A DNA stretch of 60,213 bases from CAXSBR01 sp964236495 (GCA_964236495.1 CAXSBR010000019.1:1-60213), one strand, 5' to 3'; positions 44,314 to 53,064 are shown, numbered from the stretch's first letter. The notes: generated by a model from the sequence alone, not told the origin. A program made the numbers and translations.

Positions 44314-45483
44314 TCAGCCTATCTGGATCGACACTCCCAACCTTGATGTAATGTAACTTACCGGTGTGTAATAGCCTTGGCTGTCTGATCCACCATTGGT
44401 CGCTACAAGCATGCCATACGCCTTGACGCCACCTGAAACTAGTTGGTACACGGGGGCTCCGCTATTTCCGTGGGTGAAAGCTGCGTGGCCACCTGTTTGT
44501 CCTGCAAAAACTTGGTTGTCGATCGTTTTTCCATTGTAATACACGCTAACGGAAGTTTGGTTGATGCGTACATCGCACACCTCGGTGTCCGCGTAGCCGT
44601 CAGTGCATAACAGCGTTCCAGGAACCTGCCCTGTGGTAACCGACTTGACCACGCGGATTACGGCATTAGGGTCACCGAACACCACGGGAGAATTGCTGCT
44701 GACAGCGTACTTCTGGGCGTCTGTAGAGCCGCCCTCGCTCCAAGACACGCCCGACGAAGTGCCCTGGGTAGTACTCCCAACTTTCCAGGTGCCACTGCCG
44801 CAGTGGCCGGCAGTTAGGTTATAAGAACTGCTTCCGCTGTACGTGGAGAACCAGCTGGTGCAGTAGACCCCGCTACGGTTAATCTGATCGCCACCATACC
44901 AAGGCGCTGTGTCGTTGCTTCGGGACGCGGGTTCAACCGGAGTGTCACTGGTCGCAACAGTGACCCGAGACTTATACATGTCAGTGAGCAGCCGGGCATT
45001 GGCCGCGCTGAATTTCCGGAGGTGGATCAGGACCGTGTCGGTTGCAACATCGGGCCCCCACGCTGCCAAGTCGATTCCACGGTGGCGCAGCATGGTTGCC
45101 TTGATGCGTAAGTCGGTCGCTGTGGCGAGCAATTGCGTCTGCGAAAAGGGCACCCGCCGATATGACACTGGAACGTTTTGGACCTTCACGCCGGTCCGCG
45201 CCGCCCTGACCGCACCTACAAGCGCCGCCGGAACCTTGCCCGTAACGCTGATCTCGACGCCTGTAGCAGTAATCCGCAGACCTGCAAATCCTGGCGTCGT
45301 CGCAGCGTGCCGTTGGACAGACTCGGCTACCTCGGCACCCGCCGCGTTGCGAGCGATGTCTGTGTCGAAACTTCTCGAGCCAGCCTGTGCTGCTTGGGCA
45401 GACGCAGGGCCGACAGCTGTAAGAGCAGCGGTCACGGTAACGCCCGCCGCCACAGCAGCGAACGTGTAGTGCCAGTTCCGCAT
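44314..45483 (-). CDS. Secreted trypsin-like serine protease with propeptide
   Basis: 389 residues. Signal peptide cleaved near ASA-QAA (about 29), propeptide to about 185, then a chymotrypsin-fold domain. Catalytic His in LTAGHCG, Asp in STDAQKY, Ser in HGNSGAPVY. The Cys pairs around His (YCTSW...GHCG) and later (LCTDGY...VCDV) fit two disulfides, as in streptogrisin-like S1 proteases. Convergent with the ECF/anti-sigma pair and sharing the lower GC content of this block. Possibly under ECF control. Confidence 0.88.
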   Translation of the reverse strand: MRNWHYTFAAVAAGVTVTAALTAVGPASAQAAQAGSRSFDTDIARNAAGAEVAESVQRHAATTPGFAGLRITATGVEISVTGKVPAALVGAVRAARTGVKVQNVPVSYRRVPFSQTQLLATATDLRIKATMLRHRGIDLAAWGPDVATDTVLIHLRKFSAANARLLTDMYKSRVTVATSDTPVEPASRSNDTAPWYGGDQINRSGVYCTSWFSTYSGSSSYNLTAGHCGSGTWKVGSTTQGTSSGVSWSEGGSTDAQKYAVSSNSPVVFGDPNAVIRVVKSVTTGQVPGTLLCTDGYADTEVCDVRINQTSVSVYYNGKTIDNQVFAGQTGGHAAFTHGNSGAPVYQLVSGGVKAYGMLVATNGGSDSQGYYTPVSYITSRLGVSIQIG

Positions 45484-45562
45484 GGGATCTCCTCACGTCG
45501 TGTGGCCCGAATCACTATGGGCATATTCGACCACGGCAGCGGGCTGTTAGCAATGACGGGGC

Positions 45563-45742
45563 ATGGCTCGGACGAAGCGATACGTCTTGAAAATGGTCGA
45601 GGAGAATGCCGGCGAAGGTTTGGAGCAGCCGTCGCAGATCGCTGCAGCTGCGGAGTCGATCGAGGTCGACGGCATCGCGGCCGCGCCCGTCAATCGCATC
45701 GTCACTGAACCAATGCCGCCGACCTGTCGACCGATCGTCTGA
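45563..45742 (+). CDS. Possible short hypothetical ORF
   Basis: 59 codons from ATG 45563 (MARTKRYVLKMVEENAGEG...). Helical, mixed charge. It lies in about 420 bases with no other gene, next to a recombinase relic, and may itself be a fragment. No family recognised. Confidence 0.25.
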   Translation: MARTKRYVLKMVEENAGEGLEQPSQIAAAAESIEVDGIAAAPVNRIVTEPMPPTCRPIV

Positions 45743-45902
45743 TGGACGGTTGCACCCAGATCGCAAGGACTCAATAGCCGATGTCGATGGGAAGCACCGC
45801 GACGATGACGTGCGCCGCCACGTGAACATCGACGAAGCTGCCCTCGCTTGTGATGGGCGGACATTGAGAGGTTGCCTGGGTGGGATACACCCCAACCCGA
45901 CG

Positions 45903-46060
45903 TCGGGCGACCGCGTCTTCACCAACCATGTCTCGGGAAAAACCTGCACCGTCCGCAGCTGGCGGCGATGCCCGCGTTCGTCCGCGACGGCGACACCGTG
46001 CTGGTGCACTCCAAGGACCGCCTCGCCCGCAACCTCGACAACCTACGCGTCACCGTGCGC
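45903..46060 (+). pseudogene. Serine recombinase fragment with frameshift
   Basis: One frame reads DRVFTNHVSGKT; after a one-base shift near 45943 it continues LHRPQLAAMPAFVRDGDTVL and HSKDRLARNLDNLRVTVRAL. These match the middle of a Tn3-type resolvase (around the catalytic-domain Arg residues, here SKDRLARN). Both ends are missing. At 46061 it changes abruptly into antitoxin-derived sequence. Confidence 0.75.
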
Positions 46061-46147
46061 GCGCTGAGCCTGGACGACCAGCTGCATCTGCGTACAGCTT
46101 GATCGGATGGAGCCTCGAACAGTCGACGGGCGCGTGGCCTTGCTCAG
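46061..46147 (+). pseudogene. Collapsed vbhA-fic fragment, copy 1
   Basis: 46061-46092 matches 53137-53168 inside the VbhA-like antitoxin gene (29 of 32 bases). 46100-46147 matches 53447-53494 inside the fic relic (44 of 48 bases). In the second locus these segments are about 280 bases apart; here they are joined, so an internal deletion fused the middle of the antitoxin to the Fic N-terminus. The reading QLDRMEPRTVDGRVALLR is in frame, then stops. Confidence 0.7.
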
Positions 46148-46287
46148 AGCGATGTCGGGATAGTGCGGGAGCGGCGAGCCCGACTCCGGCCAGCTCCTTT
46201 GAGTGTCCACACTGCCGGTACGGCTTCGGCCTGCCTAAGCCAGACCCACTCGGGCTGGTTGTCCGGTGGCCGGCGGGTTGAGATGAT

Positions 46288-46681
46288 TTGTGGATGCTTG
46301 GTTGGACGGTGGAACTTACTCGACCGGCGGTGCCGGTGTGGGGTTCTGATGATCCGCGGCTGCATCCTGGGCGGTCTGAGTTCGACGCTTACCCGTACAT
46401 GCCGGATGACTTGCGCGGGCAGCGGGTCGCGCGCTGGTTCGCCCGAGGTGGGCGGTATCGAGTGGCTGATGCAGGCGGAACGTCTCGACGGCGTGGGTGT
46501 GGCCATCCGCTGCACCGGTTATCCGAGTATCTACGCGGTGCCGGTCGGCCAGGTGCCGGCGGTCGTCGACCGCCGGCTCGGGCGGGCAGACACTGTCGGG
46601 TTCGAACCAGCCGACTTGTCGGCACTTGCCGCAGTTCCGCGTGCGGAGTGGTTAATGGCCGAGGTGTGGGACCAATCGTGA
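46288..46681 (+). pseudogene. Hypothetical protein gene with a frameshift
   Basis: From GTG 46288 the frame reads MLGWTVELTRPAVPVWGSDD, then FDAYPYMPDDLRGQRVARWF. Near 46445 the coding sense moves one frame (EVGGIEWLMQAERLDGVGVA, YPSIYAVPVGQVPAVVDRRL) and ends at TGA 46679-46681. The combined product would be about 130 residues. The stop overlaps the GTG of the next small gene, so the pair was an operon. No family recognised. Confidence 0.55.
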
Positions 46682-46857
46682 CGTCAGCTAAGCCGTCGAG
46701 CGCCGAGATGGACCGCGCAATCACGTCCGCGGCAGCGTCGATGCACATGTCGGGGTTGACGGTGACCGAGGCCGAGCGGGTGGCGGCCGGCGAGTTGGCT
46801 ACGGGGCGGATCAGTTTCGCCGAATACAGCCGACGGGTCGACATGCAGCAGGAGTGA
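46678..46857 (+). CDS. VbhA-like small antitoxin candidate
   Basis: 59 residues from GTG 46678. The pattern MSGLTVTEAERVAAGELATG, then ISFAEYSRRV resembles the VbhA antitoxin fold (helix, GLxVxxxE, turn, GxI...). VbhA proteins block Fic AMP-transferases, but no Fic gene follows here. Coupled to the broken gene upstream. Family assignment is tentative. Confidence 0.45.
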   Translation: MTSAKPSSAEMDRAITSAAASMHMSGLTVTEAERVAAGELATGRISFAEYSRRVDMQQE

Positions 46858-46864
46858 ACCTGAC

Positions 46865-46908
46865 GCGGCCCACGTCTGCAGAGGTGCACGTCCCAGACGT
46901 GGCCCGCG
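46865..46908 (+). terminator. Hairpin after the antitoxin-like gene
   Basis: CACGTCTG (46871-46878) pairs with CAGACGTG (46894-46901), extended by GCGGCC and GGCCCGC with a bulge. It begins eight bases after the stop, the expected place for an intrinsic terminator. Confidence 0.55.
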
Positions 46909-47103
46909 CCAGCGGTGCCATAACCCGGTGGTGCCTAACTCGACTCGGTGAGAGCCAGCCAGAGGTCTGTAACCCACAGGGATATCCACGATCGTAGGCG
47001 CATCGCTGGCGGCGGTGACGTAGGAAGGCCCCGCCTGGCAGCGGTGTGGTGTACGCCGCGATGGGCCGTGAGTAGTCATGCGCCACATTCCGGTGCGCAC
47101 TAG

Positions 47104-47213
47104 TCGACGGTGGACCGTGGAGGCGGCATACTGTGTGGTGTCGAAGCGATGAGCTTCGAAAGTGAGGCCGGGAGCCCGCCCGTGTTCGATCTGACGGGTC
47201 GCCCGGCCTTTGC
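47104..47213 (+). ncRNA. Candidate small RNA with promoter, two hairpins and terminator
   Basis: TCGACG (47104-47109), 17-base spacer and CATACT (47127-47132) form a plausible promoter. The expected transcript begins near 47139, and contains TCGAAGC-GATGA-GCTTCGA (47141-47159), then a long hairpin from AGGCCGGG (47165-47172) to CCCGGCCT (47202-47209) ending in TTTG. The motif ACTGTGTGGTGT after the -10 box recurs at a toxin promoter at 52249-52260. Could be a plasmid regulatory RNA. The rest of 46909-47218 shows no gene. Confidence 0.4.
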
Positions 47214-47218
47214 GCTGT

Positions 47219-47755
47219 TCAGGGCAGGTCATGCACGGTGACGAGGCCGGCGATCGCCTGTTGCGGTCGGCCGCCGGCCATGTGGGCCCAGGTGATCAGG
47301 TCAGCAGCCCACAGCAGCTCGTCGGTCGGTGCTGGGACTACGCGGAATTCGACTCGGCCGAGGGCGCCGGCTCGGGCAAGAGTTGAGCCGATGACAGCTT
47401 TGTCTTGGCGGTCCTGGGAGCAGGACTCCACGACGATCCTCGTCGCGCCCAGGTCGAGGACGCCGGGGATGAGCGCGGTGAAGCACTCGTCGCGTGCCTC
47501 CCGCTCGGATCGGCCGTGCATGGGTAACCGCCACAGGTGGGTCGCGCTGATCGGTGGCGCTTGCATGAACCGGGCCAGGATGCGTTGCCGGCTGGCCGTG
47601 CCCTCGCTGTGCATGTGGAGGCGTCGGCGGTTGGGTGGTTGCAACGCGCGCATCGCCCGTCTCGCGTTGGCCACATCCTGGCTGGCGACCACGGCTGCGC
47701 ACAGCAGGTAGCCGGCCCGTTTGCCCTCGTCGATGAAGACTTCAACGGACGGCAC
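47219..47755 (-). CDS. DUF3800-like (RNase H fold) protein
   Basis: 178 residues from a GTG. The N-terminus VEVFIDEGKRAGYLLCAAVV has the first-strand Asp-Glu of DUF3800, and the C-terminus LLWAADLITWAHMAGG has the late Asp of such folds. Between them are RRLHMHSEGTASRQRIL and RIVVESCSQDRQDKAV. Proteins of this kind are common on mobile elements and are thought to be nucleases. Divergent from the relaxase gene. Confidence 0.55.
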   Translation of the reverse strand: MPSVEVFIDEGKRAGYLLCAAVVASQDVANARRAMRALQPPNRRRLHMHSEGTASRQRILARFMQAPPISATHLWRLPMHGRSEREARDECFTALIPGVLDLGATRIVVESCSQDRQDKAVIGSTLARAGALGRVEFRVVPAPTDELLWAADLITWAHMAGGRPQQAIAGLVTVHDLP

Positions 47756-47896
47756 TGTGCACCGAGTTGTCGCCGGGCACGACGGCTATGCCGAGGTGGG
47801 GTCGTTGTCACCGCGGTGGGTGGCGGTGTGGGCGGCGGCCGCTGCTGCTGCGGCGGGGCGGACGCTGGTCCAGTCGCCGGGCCGGGCCGGGCTGCG

Positions 47897-50800
47897 TTGT
47901 CGTATTTCAAGAACACCTGCACCGGGCAGGAGCACGCCGGCGCGTATCACGTGGAGCACGGTCAGCTGGTCGCCGAGGTCGACTCGTGGCGGGCCGGTGC
48001 ACGGGTGGGTGCGACCCGCGGTCTGGGCGACGAGCAGTTCCTCCAGTGGCTGTCGGGGGTGGACCCGGCCACCGGTGAGGTGAAGGGCCAGATCCGCGGC
48101 AGCGACGGCCCTCGGGCGGCGGGCCGGTACACGGAGAAGGTGGTGAACAACCCGAAAACGCTGTCGATCGTGGCCAGCCAGAACCCGGCGGTGGCGGCGG
48201 CGTTGGATGCGCTGCTGGATGCGCAGGCCGCGGCGATCGCTGGGTATGTGTCGCGGGTCGCGGTGGTGCGGAAGGGCCCGGCCGGCGGGCAGGTCGAAGT
48301 GGGCGGGGTGACGGTGGAGACGGCGCGGGTGACGCACGCGACGAGCCGTGAGGGTGACCCGCACGCCCACGTGCATCTGCTGGTCAATACCCGGGCGCAG
48401 CTGCCGGACGGGTCGTGGGGGGCGGTGCACACCCGGTCGTTGTGGAAGCACGGGCCGGCGATCAACGCACTGGCCCAGCAGGTCCTGCTCACCGACGAGA
48501 CCTTCCGGGCGGTCCTCGCCGAGCAGGGGTTCACGTTGGGTGCCGACGGGGAAATCGACCAAGCCCGCGACGCCGTCGATCTCATGTCGAAGCGGTCAGC
48601 GGTGATCGACGCGAACCGGGCCCGCATCGAAGCGGCCTGGCACGCGGCTCATCCCGGTGAGGTGGCGTCGGAGTCGGTGCGCAACGGGTGGAAGGACCGG
48701 GCCTGGAGGGAAGGACGGAAAGCCAAACCCGCTCACGACGAAACCCCGACCGAGCGGGCCGAGCGGGTCCGCGTGGAACTCGCCCGAGCGGGGTTCGACT
48801 TCACCCCGGCAGCCACGACCCCGGGCCGGCACGGCGTGGTGCGGGTCGGCGCGGTGCAGGTGGATGCGGTGGCGCTCAGCACGGTCGACGACGTCGCCCG
48901 GGCGGCGCTGGTCGACACCCTCGCCGCCGCGGCGGTGGGCGAGCTGGAGGGGCGGGGCAGCGCCTGGTCGACCGCGCAGCTCAACGCGGCCGTCGCCGCC
49001 CGCGTCGGCGCCGCCGGTGTGGTGGGCACTCTCGAGGAGGTCGGCGTCCTCACCGGCGAGGTCGGCGCGGCGGTGGCGGGGCGGTGTGTGTCGCTGCTCG
49101 ATGACACCCGGGCGCCGACGTCGATGTCGGTGCACCTGTCCACGCCGCGGGTGCTCGCCGAGGACGAGCATCTGCAGCTGGGGTTGGCCGCGCTGACCGC
49201 CGGCGAGGGCCGGCGGAACGTGGCCGCGGGCGCGGCCGCCGTCGAGCAGGGCCTGTCCCCTGCCCAGGGCGTGGCGGTTGCCGCGGTCACCGGCACCCGG
49301 CGGCTTGAGGTCGTGGAGGGCCCGGCCGGGTCGGGGAAGACCCGGATGCTCGCCGCCGCCCGGGAACAGGTGGAGGCCTCGGGGCGGGTGCTGCGGATCT
49401 TCGGGGCGTCCCGGCAGGCGGCGCTGGTCGCCGCCGCCGAGGTCGGCACCGACGGGTCCAGCGTGCACGGGCTGCTCTTCCAGTACGGGTGGCGTTGGAC
49501 CGAGAACGACCAGTGGACCCGGTTGACCGTGGGTGAGGTGTGCCCGGTAACGGGCCGGGTTTACACCGGGCCTGCCGTCGGGGCGGGTTTGGATGAGCGG
49601 TCGGTGGCGGTGGTCGACGAGGCGGGCATGCTCAGCGTCCCGGCGGCGGCCGCGTTGACTGATGTGCTCGCCGAGACGGGCGCGGCGGTCCGGTTCCTCG
49701 GCGACCGTCAGCAGCTGGGCCCGGTCGGCCGCGGTGGAGTGTTGGATGCCGCCGCCCGGTGGGCCGAGGAGCCGGTGCAGCTGGATGTGGTGCACCGCTT
49801 CACCCGCACCGTCGTCGACGTCGATGGGTGGCCGGCCACCGTCACCGACCACGACTACGCCTCCCTCACCCTGCAGATGCGGGACCGGGCCGACCCGGCC
49901 GAGGTCGCCGACGGCCTGCACCAGCGGGGGCTGGTTGTGTGGCATACCGATCGGGACGCGATGCTCGACGCGATCGCCGTCAACGCCACCCAGCCCGACA
50001 ACCCGGCCGGCGCCGGTGTGGGTGGGGTGGCGGTGACTGCGGCGACCAACGCCGACGTCGACGACCTCAACGACCGGATCCGGACCGTACGGGTCTCGGC
50101 CGGCGCAGTCGATGACTCGATGACGGTGACCGGGCGCGGCGGGGACCGGATCGGGGTCGGTGATGTGGTGGTGACCCGCCGCAACGACACCGCCCTGGAC
50201 GTGTCGAACCGGCAGCGGTGGACCGTCACCGCCGTCCACGACGGCGGTGAACTCACCGTCACTAGCGACAACCACGCCAGCACGCCCGGCGGGGCCCGGG
50301 CGGTGCGGTTACCGGCCGATTATGTCAACGCCCATGTCGGGTTGGGGTATGCCGCCACTGCCCACGGCAACCAGGGCGTCACCCGCGACCGGGCGGTCAG
50401 CGTGGTCGGCGAGGCCACCGACGCGGCCGGGTTGTATGTGCAGATGACGCGCGGGCGGACCGATAACACCGCCCACCTGGTCGCCGAGGACTGGGCGGGC
50501 GCCCGGGAGCAGCTGATCCGGGCGATGGACCGCGACAGCGGCGACCGCGGCCTGGACGCTGCCACCGAAGCGGCCTACACCGAATCGGTCCCCCACCCCG
50601 TGGCGGCCACCGCCGGCGGGCTGCAGGCGCCGGCGGAGCGGGTCGAGGTGCTGCTCGAGCAGCTGCGCACGGCGTGGACCGCCCAAGCCAACGCGCAGCA
50701 CACTCTGAAACTGTTTACACCGAAATTGGACCGGGCCCGCACCGACGCCGCCCGCGAGGAACGCACCGCCGCGGTGTTAGCGCCGCTGGCCGAACAGAAA

Positions 50801-51592
50801 ACCGCCACCGCCCAGGTTGCGCAGGCAGCGGCCGAGCGGGCAGTGCTGGCCCGGGCCGAACTGGCCGGGCGGGCCGAGCAGATCCGTGGCGCCCTGCACG
50901 CGGCGAGGAAAGCCGACCGGCCCGCCGCCACCCACGCCGCCCAAGTCGTCCGCGCGGGGACGGGCCGGTTCGGCCGCGGCCGCACCGAACTGCACGCCCA
51001 GCAGGACAACCTGGAGCAGTGGGGGCAGCGGTGGGCCGAGGTGATCCCCGCCCTCACCGATCCGGCCGTGACGGCCCGTTACGCCGGCCAGCATCCCGGT
51101 AACGACCGGGTCGACGCCATTTTCGCCCGGTACGCCGACACCCGTGCCGCGGCTGAACTACCCGACCAGGTCGCCGCAATCAACACCGCAAACACCGCCG
51201 CGCGGATCGCTGAGCAGGCCCGAACCGGCTACGACCAGGTCGCGACCCCGCTGCGCCAAAAGCAGGCGCTGCACCTGGCTCACAGCGGCTGGCGCGACAC
51301 CGCCCGCGACGTCGACCGGTACACCAGCCGGGTGGAGCGGGCCCAGCGGCAGCTCGGCGGCGCCGACGCCGCGGTCGGCGCCGTCACCGCCGACCCCGCG
51401 ATCACCGCCCGCCCCGACGCGTCACAGCTCCTCACCGCTGCCCGCACCACCTGGACCGTCGACCGCGCCGCCGCCGACGCCGCGGCCCGGCAGGCACAAG
51501 CCGAAGAGGCCGGTCGTGCCGCTGACCAGCACCGGCACGACGTGCCGCACCACTCCCCCAGCACCCACCGCGATCACGGCATCAGCCGGTGA
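47897..51592 (+). CDS. traA: MobF-type conjugative relaxase-helicase (TraA/TrwC-like)
   Basis: About 1231 residues. N-terminal relaxase: candidate nicking Tyr in LSYFKNTCTG (first residues), AGRYTEKVVNNPKTLSIVAS, and the metal-binding three-His motif DPHAHVHLLVN (about 154-164). Helicase: Walker A VEGPAGSGKTRML (about 473), Walker B VVDEAGML, LGDRQQLGPVG, AHGNQGVTRDRA and motif VI YVQMTRGR. The C-terminal 300 residues are helical. The TTG at 47897 is a guess at the start; the frame is open to 47537, and the catalytic Tyr would then not be so near the N-terminus. No type IV secretion or coupling protein gene is in the window. Confidence 0.88.
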   Translation: MSYFKNTCTGQEHAGAYHVEHGQLVAEVDSWRAGARVGATRGLGDEQFLQWLSGVDPATGEVKGQIRGSDGPRAAGRYTEKVVNNPKTLSIVASQNPAVAAALDALLDAQAAAIAGYVSRVAVVRKGPAGGQVEVGGVTVETARVTHATSREGDPHAHVHLLVNTRAQLPDGSWGAVHTRSLWKHGPAINALAQQVLLTDETFRAVLAEQGFTLGADGEIDQARDAVDLMSKRSAVIDANRARIEAAWHAAHPGEVASESVRNGWKDRAWREGRKAKPAHDETPTERAERVRVELARAGFDFTPAATTPGRHGVVRVGAVQVDAVALSTVDDVARAALVDTLAAAAVGELEGRGSAWSTAQLNAAVAARVGAAGVVGTLEEVGVLTGEVGAAVAGRCVSLLDDTRAPTSMSVHLSTPRVLAEDEHLQLGLAALTAGEGRRNVAAGAAAVEQGLSPAQGVAVAAVTGTRRLEVVEGPAGSGKTRMLAAAREQVEASGRVLRIFGASRQAALVAAAEVGTDGSSVHGLLFQYGWRWTENDQWTRLTVGEVCPVTGRVYTGPAVGAGLDERSVAVVDEAGMLSVPAAAALTDVLAETGAAVRFLGDRQQLGPVGRGGVLDAAARWAEEPVQLDVVHRFTRTVVDVDGWPATVTDHDYASLTLQMRDRADPAEVADGLHQRGLVVWHTDRDAMLDAIAVNATQPDNPAGAGVGGVAVTAATNADVDDLNDRIRTVRVSAGAVDDSMTVTGRGGDRIGVGDVVVTRRNDTALDVSNRQRWTVTAVHDGGELTVTSDNHASTPGGARAVRLPADYVNAHVGLGYAATAHGNQGVTRDRAVSVVGEATDAAGLYVQMTRGRTDNTAHLVAEDWAGAREQLIRAMDRDSGDRGLDAATEAAYTESVPHPVAATAGGLQAPAERVEVLLEQLRTAWTAQANAQHTLKLFTPKLDRARTDAAREERTAAVLAPLAEQKTATAQVAQAAAERAVLARAELAGRAEQIRGALHAARKADRPAATHAAQVVRAGTGRFGRGRTELHAQQDNLEQWGQRWAEVIPALTDPAVTARYAGQHPGNDRVDAIFARYADTRAAAELPDQVAAINTANTAARIAEQARTGYDQVATPLRQKQALHLAHSGWRDTARDVDRYTSRVERAQRQLGGADAAVGAVTADPAITARPDASQLLTAARTTWTVDRAAADAAARQAQAEEAGRAADQHRHDVPHHSPSTHRDHGISR

Positions 51593-51637
51593 CTCGTTCC
51601 CGAACGCTGGCAGGTCTGAGCTGTTCCTCGGTCGGTG

Positions 51638-52147
51638 CTAGCTCCAGCGTTGCTGAGCTCCTTGCCGGCTGAGCCCCGCGGCCCGCCCGATGTGGGTCCA
51701 GGAGGCGCCGCCGGCGCGGGCGAGGCGCACGGTGTCGGCGATGCGGTGCTCGAGGTCGCGTAGTTGGTCGGTCAGCCCGTCGAGTTCGTACAGCGCGACG
51801 TAGGGCGCCACGTGGGCGTCCCAGTCGGGGGCGAAGACACGGTCCTCGAGGTCGTCGGGGCAGTCGCGGCGGTTATAGGTAGCGTCGGTGCTGGCCGGGC
51901 GTTCGAGCCCGGTCCAGCCGCACTGGCAGCTGACCCGCCAGGTGACCACCTGGTCCCACGGGATCACCACGTCGAGGTAGTCCGAGCCCGGGTAGCGACG
52001 CACCTCCCGCTCGGCAACGACGTCGTCACCGGTCAGCTCGTGCACGAGCACCCCGCCGCTCGTGCTGCCGCCGGCCACCCGCCCGTCAGCCAGGACGTTC
52101 GCGACCCACCCCTCGTGGTCGTACGCGCCGTCTCTGATCCACCCCAT
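51638..52147 (-). CDS. Plasmid-type hypothetical protein with C-terminal HTH
   Basis: 169 residues from ATG 52147, which follows GGGAGG. The C-terminus (SWTHIGRAAGLSRQGAQQRW) is a helix-turn-helix of the kind found in actinobacterial plasmid proteins. The middle holds CQCGWTGLERP and a YNRRDCPDDLED stretch that may bind zinc. Possibly a regulator of the transfer region. Convergent with the relaxase gene; divergent from the toxin relic. Confidence 0.65.
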   Translation of the reverse strand: MGWIRDGAYDHEGWVANVLADGRVAGGSTSGGVLVHELTGDDVVAEREVRRYPGSDYLDVVIPWDQVVTWRVSCQCGWTGLERPASTDATYNRRDCPDDLEDRVFAPDWDAHVAPYVALYELDGLTDQLRDLEHRIADTVRLARAGGASWTHIGRAAGLSRQGAQQRWS

Positions 52148-52172
52148 CAGCTGCCTCCCACCCGCCCGTCCT

Positions 52173-52200
52173 ACTGTCACCGTCAACGCTAGTTGACAGT
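52173..52200. promoter_or_regulatory. 28-bp operator-like dyad
   Basis: ACTGTCA (52173-52179) and TGACAGT (52194-52200) are perfect inverted arms, with TCAAC-GCTA-GTTGA (52183-52196) overlapping inside. It sits between the HTH-protein gene and the toxin-antitoxin promoter, so it may be the operator of either. Confidence 0.5.
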
Positions 52201-52221
52201 AACGGCCTGCGTCAATGGTCA

Positions 52222-52251
52222 TTGCTGTGCCGTAGTGCGGCGTCCTACACT
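52222..52251 (+). promoter_or_regulatory. Leaderless promoter of the toxin-antitoxin operon
   Basis: TTGCTG (52222-52227), 18-base spacer, TACACT (52246-52251). The GTG of the toxin reading frame starts seven bases later at 52259, so the transcript should be leaderless. The ACTGTGTGGTGT after it is shared with the candidate sRNA promoter at 47130. Confidence 0.5.
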
Positions 52252-52258
52252 GTGTGGT

Positions 52259-52549
52259 GTGGCGGTCGACTGGAGTCACCGGTCTGACTACATGCACCAA
52301 CGCCACGGCGTCACCGTGGAACAGGCGAACGAGGCGTTGACCGACCTGCGCGCGCTGGTGTTCGACCCGGACTACGCCAGCGGTGTCCGGGCACAGCGTG
52401 CGCACCATCGGCTGGTCCGACACCGCCAGCCGACTACTCACCGTGATCACCGTGACCGAAGACAACGTGACCTACGGAGTCAACGGGTGGCCATCCAACG
52501 ACACCGACAGCCGGCACTACCGACACGACCGAAAAGGCGACGAGCATGA
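52259..52549 (+). pseudogene. BrnT-like toxin gene with a frameshift
   Basis: From GTG 52259 the frame reads VDWSHRSDYMHQRHGVTVEQ and LRALVFDPDYASG. One base later (near 52380) it continues SGHSVRTIGWSDTASRLLTV, then VNGWPSNDTDSRHYRHD. The two parts together match an actinobacterial BrnT-like toxin family that starts DWSHRS and ends with an N-D/S-D-x-R-x-Y motif. As read, the toxin is split and inactive. The downstream antitoxin gene is intact. Confidence 0.65.
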
Positions 52550-52890
52550 GCAGCGACATGAGCAGTGACGACGAGCTGGGGCGACTCATCGCCGCCGAAG
52601 CCGAACACGCCGAAGCGACGAGGAACGACCCGATCCCCCCCGACGCGCTCGCCACCGCGACCCGACCCAACCTCGCCCGGTCAGTGACGCTCTCACTGCG
52701 GCTCACCCCCGAAGAACTCGCCGAGGTCCAGACCGTCGCCAACGACCGCGGTATCCCAGCCTCCACGCTGATCCGCGGCTGGATCGTGCGCCAACTGGCC
52801 GCCGAACGCAACACACCCACCGACACCGCCATGGTCGTCGAGCGGCTAGAAGCCGACGTCCGCACCCTGCGCAAACTCGTCGCCTCCTGA
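52546..52890 (+). CDS. Ribbon-helix-helix antitoxin (BrnA-like)
   Basis: 114 residues; start overlaps the end of the toxin frame. An acidic N-terminus (SSDMSSDDELGRLIAAEAEH) binds the toxin, and the C-terminus is a ribbon-helix-helix DNA-binding domain: ARSVTLSLRLTPEELAEVQT, then GIPASTLIRGWIVRQL. Partner of the frameshifted toxin just upstream. It would still be able to repress the operon. Confidence 0.75.
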   Translation: MSSDMSSDDELGRLIAAEAEHAEATRNDPIPPDALATATRPNLARSVTLSLRLTPEELAEVQTVANDRGIPASTLIRGWIVRQLAAERNTPTDTAMVVERLEADVRTLRKLVAS

Positions 52891-53040
52891 CCCCGGGACA
52901 TACGCCAGAAGCAGCTGCTGCGCCGCTCATCGACGGATTGGCGGGACACGCCGGCGACGTCGAACGGCCAGCAGGAGATTGGCGAAGCCGACACCGTGAT
53001 CGGCGCGGTCACCACCGACCGCGCGATCACGCCCTGCAAA
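52890..53040 (+). pseudogene. Relic of a second relaxase C-terminus (part 1)
   Basis: The reading IRQKQLLRRSSTDWRDTPAT and EIGEADTVIGAVTTDRAITP matches residues near the end of the relaxase at 47897-51592 (LRQKQALHLAHSGWRDTARD and LGGADAAVGAVTADPAITAR). It begins exactly at the antitoxin stop. No relaxase function remains. Confidence 0.7.
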
Positions 53041-53064
53041 ACAACGCCACGAAGGAGCCCCGCG

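Noticed and set aside
48596..50275. 559-codon minus-strand frame inside the relaxase gene
   Set aside because: Opposite a relaxase-helicase with all motifs; Pro/His/Arg-rich and without motifs.
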